DNA of 64,000 nt from Gavia stellata (lineage: Eukaryota; Chordata; Aves; Gaviiformes; Gaviidae). The position numbers and the translations under genes are program-made. Positions 34,454 through 46,400 of this stretch are shown in pieces. The DNA lies in contig NC_082620.1 of assembly GCF_030936135.1 (NCBI RefSeq), positions 2,542,001 through 2,606,000 on the forward strand, written 5' to 3'. The notes under the pieces are model-generated. The model was given only the letters and a program-made list of their open reading frames with translations. It had not been told where the DNA came from and did not search any database. Numbering within the stretch: position 1 is the first letter of the stretch; each line of letters starts with the position of its first letter.

Positions 34454-37400
34454 GCAAGTTTCAAGGGGTGAAGCTCCCGGTGCAAGAGCTACAACGGGAG
34501 CTTTAGAGCCAGGGATATCGCAGCACTGGGTTTCTGTGCGTACCTTAAACGTCTAGATGCTTGCTGGAAGAGCAGCCAAGGGTATTGTGTCCTCGACTGT
34601 ATCCTCAATGGTCCAGGGCTACAATTTTTGTGTGAAATATCCCAGCAGCGTGCAGGGAAGTGCCAAGAGGGAGCTGACCTCTGCGATCCTAGCTGGTGGG
34701 TCCAGGCAAGTGCTTGGTGTTGCTGAAAAACCTTCTGGCTGGCAGGTCTCTTTGTCTACCCCTTGGATGAGTGCACCACCGTCGTTGGGTTTGAGGCGGC
34801 CGTGTCCCGGCGTGCTGTGACGGTGCAGGTCAAAGACAAAGCCAAGATAGATGACACGTATTTCGATGGCTGCACCCTCCCTGACGGAAGAGCTCGCGAT
34901 GGAAGCGGTGAGGGGGTCAGGGGTGTTTTAGTGAACGTGGGGAAGAAAACCAGGGGAAGAGGAATGGGGAGGTGGCAGGGGGTGGCTGGCTGTCATATGC
35001 CGTAGCACCGAGGGGGCTCCTTTTGAAAGGCTGAGCCTTGGGCTGTGATGCTCTTGCCTCTCCAGTGGCTGCCAAAAGTGGCAGTCTCATCTGTTTTGGA
35101 AAGCACTGTTGATTCTGGACAGCCGAAGGGCCGGTGCAGAGGGCTGGGGCTTGGGCTCTTTAGAGAAATGCTGATGTGTGCAGTGAGGGCTGGTTTGGGC
35201 ATTTGATCCAGCGCTGGGTGGTCGTGGGAGGCCTGGGGAGGAGCATTTTCCATGGTTGTCACACCACATCTCCCCGGTGTGGTCCCCTCTCTGTGCAGGA
35301 AGGATCATGATGGATGAGGACTTGGAGAGGATTGTTTTTGTGGCTAACCTGGGCGTGATTCCTCCCCTGGAAAGTGTCTCCATCTTCATCAGCACCTCCT
35401 CTGAGCTGCAGACACTGCCCAGTGGGGCCGTAAGGGTCCTTCTGCCAGCTGTGTGTGTCCCCAGGGTCCCCCAGCCCAGCCTGGAGAATGCCAGCAGCCT
35501 TTCCAGCCACCAGCTCCGAACGTACGAAAAACCACGGGATGGGCTCTGGCTGGGACTGATCTGGGGGGATGCAGAGCAGAAGCCTGCTGTTGCTGCGGGA
35601 GGCTGGAGAGCTGCTGCAGGTTTTATCTCCAGCAGATCTGCAGTTCCTGGGGTGATATAACACGTGCACAGTGTTGATTGGGGTTCATCTCCCCGGCAGG
35701 GACAAGCACTACCATGGATCGGGGAGCCCGGAGCAAGGGAGCAGGTTCTGCCTGGCTCAGCTGCTGGAGAGTGAGGCCACCAACCCCTTTGAGTACGAGT
35801 TCAGCTTCCACCTGGAGATCCGGGGGCCGTGCTTGCTGGCAGGTAGGAGCGCCGGGGCCGTCCTGCTGCACCAGACTGGTTTATCACCTCCTCAAGGCAA
35901 TGTCCACACTCTTCCTCCTTCTCTGCCCTCCCCAATGTGGAGTCTGTTTTGGCAAGTTAACTGTGCTGGGGTGGATTTACCAGTACAGTGCTGGTGTTAA
36001 CATGGGGTGTTGGTAAGGCAGAAGCATCGCATAGTCCACTTGGTTCCTGTCCTCTGCCATGTTGCTAGCTCTTCTCCCCGGTCTTCCCCATCCTCAGTCC
36101 CTAACTGCATCTCGGTTTCCCCGGGCAGGCGTTGAGAGCCCTACGCACGAGATCCGAGCAGATGCCGACCCCTCCGCTCGCTCCGCCAAGAGCATCGTGA
36201 TCACGCTGGCCAATAAACACACCTTCGACAGACCTGTAGAGATCTTGATCCATCCAAGTGGTAGGTGGGCTCTGCTTCCTCTCTGCTGGTCTTGCCCTCC
36301 TCCGTAATGCCGGAGACAGCTGCGTTAGCTCTGGTTTTGTGACTGTTGTCAGCTTCCTAGGAGATAATCCCGGACCTTCTCGAGGTTGTCCGTGCTGCCC
36401 AAGCTCAGAGATACTCCTCTGTTTTCACAACCGAGGGTGCCTGCATCTCTTGCAAACCTAAAGTTTAGCTAAGGCTGTTCTTCACCCGATTCTCTGCATT
36501 TCCAGAGCCCCACATGCCTCACATCTTAATGGAAGAAGGTGATATGACGCCTGCAGAGTACGAACGACACCTGAAGGGGAAGAACGATTTCATTAAAGGC
36601 ACTAAGAAGGACCCCAGTGCTGAGAAAAAGGTGAGAAGCAAAAGCTGCAGGCATTAGCTGAGGCTTTCCTTGGGACTCGAGCTGTGCAAGTAAATGATTG
36701 CTCGCTTGCTTGCAGTACCAGGTATTACGCTGGCCCAATAAGCTCTGCAGCATCCTCCCTCGGAGAGGGGCTTATGTGGAGGAAGAGAGGAAAATTCTGC
36801 AGTGCTTCTCATAAACTGAGTGTGGAAGAAGCTCCAAGATGGTTATTGTGTGTATAATTAGTACTAGTCTAGCATAGCATAATTAGATAGGTACATTGTT
36901 ATAGCATTAAGGGTATTATAATTATTGCAATGACATAGAATAAAATATTCTTTTAATTGCTCTGTAAATGTTTACCGTTTCTGGATAGCTGTCAGAGAGG
37001 AATAAGTGATTTTGCTTGGAATAATGAGCTGAACTGAAGACAAGGTAGGAGAAACTTCTCTTTGTTCTGCTGATCAGCAAATAGAAAAATATCTGCTCTG
37101 GGATTTGTGCCTCGTCTTTCAGCAGTTCTGAAGCAATGAGTGACAGCCTAGCACTTCTGAGCTGCCACATCAGTGTGTCTGGGATCAGTGAGGAGGAGTG
37201 GACTGTTCAGAGCCCTCCGAATTTCCAGGGTGGGCGTCTTCACCTAAGGCACACGGCGCTCTTCTGTAACCACAGCCCCGGGCTTCCTGTGTCAGCTCCC
37301 CCTTTTACATGCACCAGTGTTCTCGTTTGCGACCAGGGATGCTCATTTCCCCTAAAACTCATTCTCCACGAGTCTCAGCCCGGGCGCCCGCTTGGCAGAC

Positions 37401-40400
37401 GTCCCGAACCTGCTGCAGAGGTGCCTCCCTGTGCTGCCGTGATTTCTCCTTTCACCGGAGACATGTCAACCCTCTTCTCTTTCCTTTTGCCCTTCGCTTT
37501 CTCTTGCAGCGCTATGCTGGGATCAGGACTGCGCTTGCTCGCACGGCAGGCGTCTCCTCTAATTGTGTTCAGCGGGCGGCAGGTGGAACGAAATGAAACT
37601 CCCACGCTACGGCTCGGATGGCTCTCTAATTATTTCTGTGTCTTTAGCACGTCAAATTATCTGGGCGGGGGGGGGGAATCATTCCAGAGCCATTTCCCTG
37701 CAGGAAACCCACCTCTGTGCCCCAGGAGGAATGGGAAGCAACTCCATGGAGAAAGGCAAGAAGCAGAGAAGATGCCCTGAATATCTGGGGTAGATTATGG
37801 GCTAGAATTGCTGCTGCTGAGGGCATGACACTGGGCACCTCTTGGCTTAAATGAATTAGCTCAGAAATTTCAGCGGAAAATGATAATTAATTCTCATCCC
37901 TCGGTTTGTTATGCAAAAACCTTGGATGCTCGTCAGCAAGCAGGGTGGTGGGGATGAATGTACACTGGAATCAACTCTCAGTAGACAAGATCTGATTAGT
38001 TTACTGTAATTGGATAACGGGTGAAGGGGAACGGAGGGGAGGTGGGGAGAAGAGATGGCGCAGATGAGATGCTTGCTTTTCTGGCTGACCTGTAGCAGCA
38101 GCTCCAAGGCTGTTTCCTGAAGGCTTGCCTGTAAAATTCACTCTGAAGTCAGTGGGAAATCCAGGTTATGGGCTCATCCCGATCACACAGGGATTTTATG
38201 TCTTGGGTCCCCAAGAGCATCCCAGGGAGTGCTGCGAGGAGGTCCGGGGCCACGATTCGGTCCTCAGGCAGAGAGACAGCAAGGATCCCTCTGGTCTGAA
38301 ATGTGATAAACATCCGTGCTGGGAAAAAAAATGTTAAACAAAATAATGTCATAAGGCTGGAGGAAAATGGGGATGGAAGAAGCTCTTCCAGTACCCAGTG
38401 ACTGATTAATTCATACTGCAAAGCATGAGAGTGACATGCAGGAGGCTGAGCGAGAGCTGGAGTGACGGCGCGGTACTTGTTCCTGTGAATGGGAACCGTC
38501 TTTTCACAGGGGTCAGAGAAGCAGCACTCAGGCGGCACAGCCAAAAACGAAGCTTGTGTGTGTGTTGATCCGCAGGGACTCTTGAGTTTAGTGAGTTACG
38601 TAAAATAAAGGTGGGTCGTCAGCTTGTAGATCTAGGAATATGACTCACGGCTGGAGAAAACAAGCCCGGTTATTTGGGGTCTGGTTTACTCCTGGTGAAA
38701 CCAGCAAGAAACAGCAGCCTTTGAAAGAGGAAAAACCAGGCAAACAAAGCCCCTGAGGACCAAGCTGCTTATTGCGGTGGATGTTTCCGCACCGCAGACC
38801 GAGGGATGAAAGGCCACGGGGTCCCGGAGCTCCCTCGAAAGCAGCGATGCACTGACTCACTGCAGCTGAGACCATGAACTGCTTTATACACACATAAGAG
38901 CAGATTATAAACCCATCACAAGAGGTTTTTTCCAGCTTAATTTTATCACGTTTTTAATGAAGATTGATACTTGAAATAGAAGGAGGCAAAGTGCAGAGAG
39001 CCATTAGAGCTATGCGTGGTACAGAGACATACATCATGCGTGTTCCTATCGAACGATGGCCTGAGCGACCGGTTCGGCTTTCCAAAGCCTTTCAATCCAT
39101 ACAAAGAAAAATGATAAAAGAAATGGGCAGAAAAAACAGCAAACCAGAGGCAGCAGGAATGAATGGAAGCGGTGAATACAGCACGCTGAGGGCTGTATCT
39201 GGCACTTCATTATTGAGTGACCACGGACAAAACCTCTGGTGCGCCTCGGTGTGATACTTAAACTGCGCTAATGAACCACATTTTCGGGAGGGATCTAATG
39301 AAATGTTTGGAGAATCAGTTTTGCCAGGTGCTGCATAGGGCCAGATCTTTTAATTTCTTCTCCAGGCTCTCATCTGTGTGTGCAGGGGGTCTCTGGTTTA
39401 GGCTTTCTGCCAGCATTTGCCCCCTGGGCAAAGCGGGACCGTGGCTGGGAGGAGGCAGGAGTCCCGTTCGCCCACGGAGCAGCTCCGCAGGGGGTACGGA
39501 CAGAAGACCCTGCGGCACAGCCCGAGTTGAGGTGTTGTCACCACTGAGGCCAGAACAAGCCCACAAAAGGCCACGCGCTTACATCTTCGGGCACGCAGCC
39601 CTGCTCGGATTGCCCTCGAAGTGAAAAGGGGCAGAAAATCAACCTCTCGAGCTCTCTCCTTCTTTCTTGCAGACAGAAATCATCCGGAAGCGGCTGAACA
39701 AGGACATCCCCCACCACCCCGTCATCATGCTCAACTTCTGCCCTGACTTGAGGACTGTCCAGCCAGACCTCCGGAAAGCCCACGGAGAGTTTATCTTCCT
39801 CGTAGACCGCAGCAGAAGCATGAGCGGCATGAACATCAACCGCGTCAAGGTACCACGCAGGAGGGGAAGCGCCTGCGTGCCAACGAGGGATGAATATTAG
39901 AGAGCAGTGGGGGTTGCTGAGTGCTGATGAGTGTTCATTATGAGGGGATGGGGGGTAATTATATGCTGTAGCTTTAGTCATCTCAACCGTGTGGCTTGTT
40001 AGGTACCTGCAGCGAAGCTGACTCTCCCCTGTTCTGTTCCTCTTCCTCTTCTTCCTATCAGTGCATCAGATGCAAAGGTGTTTTCTTTCCCCCTCTTTGC
40101 TGCCTTGCTTGTCTCCTGCATCCCTTCTCCAGTTCGCCCTGTCTCCAGGAGGGCTTGGGGCGATTGCTGCCCAGGTGGGAAACCTCCAGGGACCTCCAAG
40201 GGACACTTCAGGGCGACGTGCTGACCACGCATTAGGAGACATTTTGCTGATGGGCACCTCTGTGCGCCCGGAGAAGCTGTTTGAACATGATGCGTCCCTT
40301 TTTCAGACACGAGTGAATGCCTGCAGTCCAGTGGAGGATTATGAGAGGTGTGCTGAGACCTCTGGATAAAAAAGGGGCTGTAGAAAGGCCTTTTCATGAT

Positions 40401-43400
40401 TTTTTGTGGGTCTGAGGTTGCCTGACCAGGTATGACTCTTACCCAGCTGCAGGCTGCCCCACGAGAGCTGGGCTTGGCTTTTTGCTGCTGCCCAGAGGGT
40501 CTGGAGAGGTTCCTGCCCTGAGCCCGCTGGGGACCACTCTGTCCATCAAAGGGGAAATCATTCCGGTAACTATTTAATTATCGTTACCCCTCCCTAACGC
40601 GCTTTGGAGGCCAGGTTGGTGTCTGATGCCTGTCAGCTGGCAGGTCTCGGTGAGAAGCTGCAGTCTGTGGCAAAAGCTCTTTTGGAAAGTTTATCTCCTG
40701 ATTTTTGGGGCCAGGTAAGCCCCAATAACTTCATGAATATCGCATCCTCCTGAGCAGGGCACAGGTCTGTGCTGCCCTGTGCATCTTTCTTGAGGACAGT
40801 GAGGGGATTGCAGAGGCAGGCTTCATCTGAGGGGTCCGATTGCGTTTGGATGTCTGAGAGATTCACCGAGCTGGTGTGTCCCCCGGTGTCCTGCTCACAC
40901 CCTTTCCTAACACAAGTGCCACCCAGATTTGGACCCAAACGCTCCCCTGGGTACGGCTGCACCCTCTTCTGCAGGACTCATCGCTCAGGGCGAGTGGCAG
41001 GGAGCATTTTCTAGCCCATCTCCTTACCCATCCGTCTCCGGTTTCCATGGGAACTGCCAGAGGGATGGCCACCTCCGACAACAAGGATCGGGATGCTGGG
41101 GAGCCTGAGGATGGCTGCAACAGGTCCCTTGGGATAGGGAGGCTGTCCCCTGTCCCTGCAGCCACCAAAAGGGCCAGGATATCTCCGAGGTGGTACCTCC
41201 TTCCCTCAGCACGTTTCGGACCTTGGGAATCAGGAGGCATCTCTGCCCCAGGCCAGATTTTTGCTTTCCAACTCGCAGCGTGGCCGGATTTAGGCACTGC
41301 GGTCTCTGCAGCCTCCGTGGAGGGTCCCCCATGGGATGGGGACCCTGGAGGGGCAGAACCCTTCTCTGAGAGGTCCTGAACTGTGACTTCCATCTGCAGG
41401 AGGGCTGTAAAAACAGGAGAAAGGCTGTTCCCCTTCTGGAAAAATATTTTGGGGGAGATATCGGAGATTTTGGAGGATATACCTCAAGGGAGAAAACCAC
41501 TGTCCCTGTTTTGAGTCCCCCATCCTTGTTTATGACTTGCAGATACCTGGGACCCCGCAGTCAGGGCTGTTCTTAGTGGGTTTGAGTGGGTTACGCTTGA
41601 CGGAGACATTTGCATCGTCCTCAGCTTGCTGGGTGAGCGGCGTGGCAGGGCTCGGACCTGCGCAGCAGGGAAAGCCGTGCCGCAGAGCGGTGATGCTGGC
41701 AGAGACCCAAACGGAGAGGGGATGGTCTGGCACGGGCTGGCTGCGTGCAGCCGGGAGGACGCGGTTCGCTGCCGAGCAGGAGGGCACTCGGCCAAAGTGG
41801 CTGGGGTGGGAAGTTCAGGGGTTTAAATTTCCTGCAGCCGGTTCCTTTCCCATCCTGACGCAGCCGCGGAGAAGAGCCAGGCCCATGACGGTGTCTGCAC
41901 CGGGCGGGCTCGCTGGTAAAACTAGACTAATAACTGGGAATTGACTTCTCTGGAGGCGAACATCTCTCCTTATTGAGCTGCTGTACAGATATTGGGTGCA
42001 ATAGGATCAAGATCAATATTTACCACAAGAAGCAATAAATCTTTCCGCTTGCTGAAACAGAATGCAGGCATCGGTTGCCCACTTTGGGAAGTGCTTTAAC
42101 AGAAATATTTGGAAATTTGGGGCTTTTTTCCCTTGTAATTAGTTCTGAGATGGGATGTCAGCACTGAAATTTGGAAGAGCTGGCATGCCAGCAGCCATCT
42201 GGGAAGCAGCGGTATAAATATATTCTCGTAGGTTTGAGATAACAGCTTGGTTTAAAGTCCTCCGGAGCCCGTTAAAGGGCAGCCCCGTTCTCGTACATTA
42301 TTTCGCTGATTCGCAGTGCTCTGGCTCTGCTTTGCTGCTGAGTCTTACGGGGGTCGGTGGCTGGACTGAGCTGCCACCCAGCTCCCTGCGGCCGTTCCCA
42401 GGTGTGGGGTTTCTCCACGGGCAGCTCCAGCTCTGCGGTTACTCTCTCTTTGCCGCTGCGTATGACAAAGCAAGGAGGCTGCTCTCGCTCTTTTGACCTT
42501 GGCAGCTCTTCTCTTGGGGCTGGCTCTAGGGTTTCTGCTGCCTTAGGCAGACTGGCAGGAGTCTGCCTTTCTCAGCATATAAGCAGAAAGCACAAAGCTC
42601 CTGGACGCTGCCAGCACTTTTTCCTTTAAATTGGACTCCCTCTCCTGGCACACTAATTGCTCCTGCTGCCCCTGCAAGTTCAGGAGCTCCTTGGGTAGCT
42701 CTTGCCCAGTTGCTAACACAATCTCCATCCTGGAGTTGTCCACAGCCATCACAGATGTCTGAGACAGTTTAAATTGCTCTTTCCTTATGTAAAGACCAGG
42801 AATAGGCAAGTTAGATAACCACCTCTGGTAAAGAAAATAGCTTAAAACTGTCTCTCCCAGTTATTTTAATTGATGCCCGCTATGAATACAAGAGAATTGG
42901 GGATGGGGGAGGCTTTTCCTTTTGTGCAACTTTAAGCTGTTTGTTTATTTTCTGCAAGTTTGGACATTGAAATGCATTGCGTGTCGCACTTTTCAATTTC
43001 ACACTCTGCTTCTCACCCACTAGCTCCGTGCTGCAGTACCGTATTGCAAGCGCAAATTTAATCAGTTAAAAACAAACAGAAAAATTTGTTCAGCTCTTTT
43101 TTGGGTTTTTTTGGGGTTTTTTTTGTTTTTTTTGAAGGCTCCCCATTTTCCACACTGCTTTGGGACCCAAATATCATTAAGGGACTTTGGAAAGAGCAGA
43201 GTAATATGCAGTGCTTTCTCGGTGCAGTGCATGTGAAAGAAGCAGTTGTTTTATTATCAAATGCACGCAGCCAAATGCAGGTGGGAGTAAGGTGTGATGG
43301 CAAGGTAGGACCTGGGCAGAGCTTTTACTGGCGAAGCTGGGGCAGCCGGTGAGAGACCCGGCGTGCCTGATGTCTGCTTGCTTTCCACACCCCAGGATGC

Positions 43401-46400
43401 CCTGTTGGTCATTCTCAAGAGCCTGATGCCAGCGTGTCTCTTCAACGTCATTGGGTTTGGATCCACCTTCAAGACCCTCTTTCCTGCCAGTCAGACTTAC
43501 TGCGAGGTGGGTGAAGGGGGAGCCACATTTTCCTGGTGCTCGGAGGGCGCCGGTGCAGCGGCTGACGATTCTGCTGCTCCTTTGGGCAGGAGAGCCTGGC
43601 CATCGCCTGCGAGAGCATCAAGAGGATCCGGGCCGATATGGGTGGCACCAACATCTTATCGCCTTTGAAGTGGATCATTCGGCAGCCCATCCACAGGGGC
43701 CATCCCCGACTGCTCTTTCTGCTGACGGACGGGGCCGTCAGCAACACGGGGAAGGTCCTGGAGCTGCTGCGAAACCACTCCTGTTCCACCAGGTACGGAG
43801 GGCAGCCGGGCTCACCGCTGCGGGGGCGAAAGCCTGGCGTGGTGGGGGACGTGCTTCTCCTTGAACATGGCTCCATCTCACAGACGTCCCCGCTTCAGAG
43901 ACAGAGGCAGGAGAGATTGCTGGTATGAGCCATGGGAGAACCTCAAAGGGTTTGGAACAGATCCCAGAAGTTCAGATGCTTTTTAAACAATCAAAAGCAG
44001 GATAATTGGGCTGACAACTTCACAGGCTCTCGTCTGATGCTTCCTGCTAGGAGAGATTGACACACGAACAATCTTCCTTGCTGGTTTTTTAATTTTTTTA
44101 AAGCACATCTGGGTCTGGCCCCAGCTGCTTCCAGGATGGGGCTGTGCAGAATTGAATATGCTGAAAGAGAGCGATGTAAAAAGCAGCTAATTTGTGCATC
44201 GAGCTCCCAGCCTGGTTCCCCAGCCCTGATGACAGGCTGCTCTGGTTTCTCCTCTGCCTCTTTATGGGGCATGAAACATAAGAAAAATGTAAGAAAACCT
44301 TATTCCTCTTACACCCCTCAGACTTCGGGGCTGATCAGGGAAGCTGCTCTGTCCTTTTTTCACTATATGGAGGTCTAACTGCTTCCCAGCTGTATAGGGC
44401 AACCCGTCCCTCGCTCTTTCAGAGGCACGGTGGTGGGGTAAATGCAATCAGAGTTAGAGCGTGGTCTCGGCTGACCCTCAAGGCAGTGGCCAGCGCACAG
44501 CCGAGTCGGGTGTGTGGCTCCTGTCCCAAAAGAAGAACAGAGCCTTATTCAGGAGGGGTGTGAGGCTGACCTAAGACTTGCAGCCAGCTGGGGATTAAAA
44601 ACCTCTAAGAGAAAAGCCCCTCGTGCAGACGCAGTTTGCTGCTGAAGGTGATTTCTTCCTCAGCTATCCACTGCCCTGGCCAAAAGCCATATCCCACCCA
44701 TCCCCATCCCTCCTGGCTTCCTACCGCATCCATCCCCACCGGGCACTGCTCACTCCTGCCCTCCCTGCCCAGGACCCGCTGGGCTCTGGGTTTGCAGCCT
44801 TCAGCCAAAACCGAATCCTGACTCATGGAGCTGGGAGTCAGGGGAGCCGCCTCGCCTGGCTGGTTCCTCTTTCCTTGAGAAAACATTTATTTTAATTGTC
44901 AGCAGAGATAATTACTGGGTCTGTAGTGCTATTGACCACAGACACTCAGCAGGGAAAAGAGCTGAACTGGCAGCAAAGCAGCTTGTTTGTGTTTGCAGAG
45001 GAGGCAAGGGCTGGGGGTCCTGCTGGGAAGCCCCTGAGCGTCGCAGCTGAAGGCTGCTCTTTGGGGAAGGGATTTGAGGTCTGCTGAGTGGAGGGGGATG
45101 CCGGTTTCCAACCCTCCTGCCAGCCACCTAAAAGAGAAGGCGGTTTATTTTCCTCCGGACATGCTGGACAACTCCACAGCAGCGGGATAAAGCTGGGGGG
45201 GGGGGGGTCTTCTGCCTGCAGGGAGTGGGTGAGCTGCATGGGGCTGGGGACTGGGATGGCTTATCCCCTGGATCCTGACGCTCCCTGTCCCTTTGCAGGT
45301 GCTACAGCTTCGGCATTGGGCCAAATGCCTGCAGGAGACTGGTTTGGGGGCTGGCTGCTGTCTCCAGGGGCATCGCCGAGTTCCTGGCGGAGGGGGAGAG
45401 GCTGCAGCCCAAGGTATGGCTACCACCTTGTAAAGCTGTAGGGATGCGCTGGTTCAGCGAGAGGGAGGCCACGGCTCGCTGGCGGGTCTTATTCCCCATC
45501 CTGGTGCTGCCTTTCCAACTCCCACTCGGCAGCAGGTGGGCGAGCGGGAGGGGATGAAAGAGCATCTTCATCTCCGGCTGTCAGAGGGAGTGGGAGGGTG
45601 CGTTTACCCTCTGCGTGGGGATGGGGAGAAGCGATAGCCGCGATACAGCGGCTTTGGCTTCAAAGGTAGCTGCTGCCTCAGACGCCGGCAAGGGCAGAGG
45701 AACCGGCATCAAAGCAACCAATTAGTTTTGAAGTCAGGCTCAGCCCTGGCGTTGCTCGGGCGAGAAGTAGCCACGGTTTGAGGGAGAGGCGTACGCTGCC
45801 ATAGCTTTGCCTATTAAGCCGACTTTAAAGCAAAGGGGGGAGCCTCTTCATTTCCCCTCTCCCCATGAGTAAACTGATGTGCCTCAAATACGGCGTAAGA
45901 ACGGCTCTGTCCCCTGGTGAAAGCACGGTGCCCAGCCCGTCATCCGCTGGATGACTAAACCGCAGAGAATTGGGTCTTTAGCTCTAAATATCTCTAAAGA
46001 GCTGGCTCCTATGTTCTTGATCTCAAAAGGAGGAGTTCAGCAGTCCACCCCTCTGCAGGAACCTGGAGCACACAAAAACCTCTCTAAGACAGAATGGCAT
46101 CAGCATTTCTGATGTAAATTAAAAGCAAAGGGAAGGGAGAGGTATTTTTATAGTGCTATTAATAAAGAGCTTTGCAGGCTGTGCAGCTCAGTGCCTTCAG
46201 CAGTCTGAGGCATCAATTAATGGCCTTATAAAACACAGCCTGGTGTGTCTTTCCGAGCCTGTGAAAAAGCGGTGAACAATAGGGAACATTTGAGCTGTTC
46301 TGCCTCTAAATCTGGTGTTCACTTCCCCTGGTGTGCAGGGAAGCTCTTGTAGACGGCTCCCTGGTAGGTTTGTCCACGAGATATTCACGGATATTGGTCT

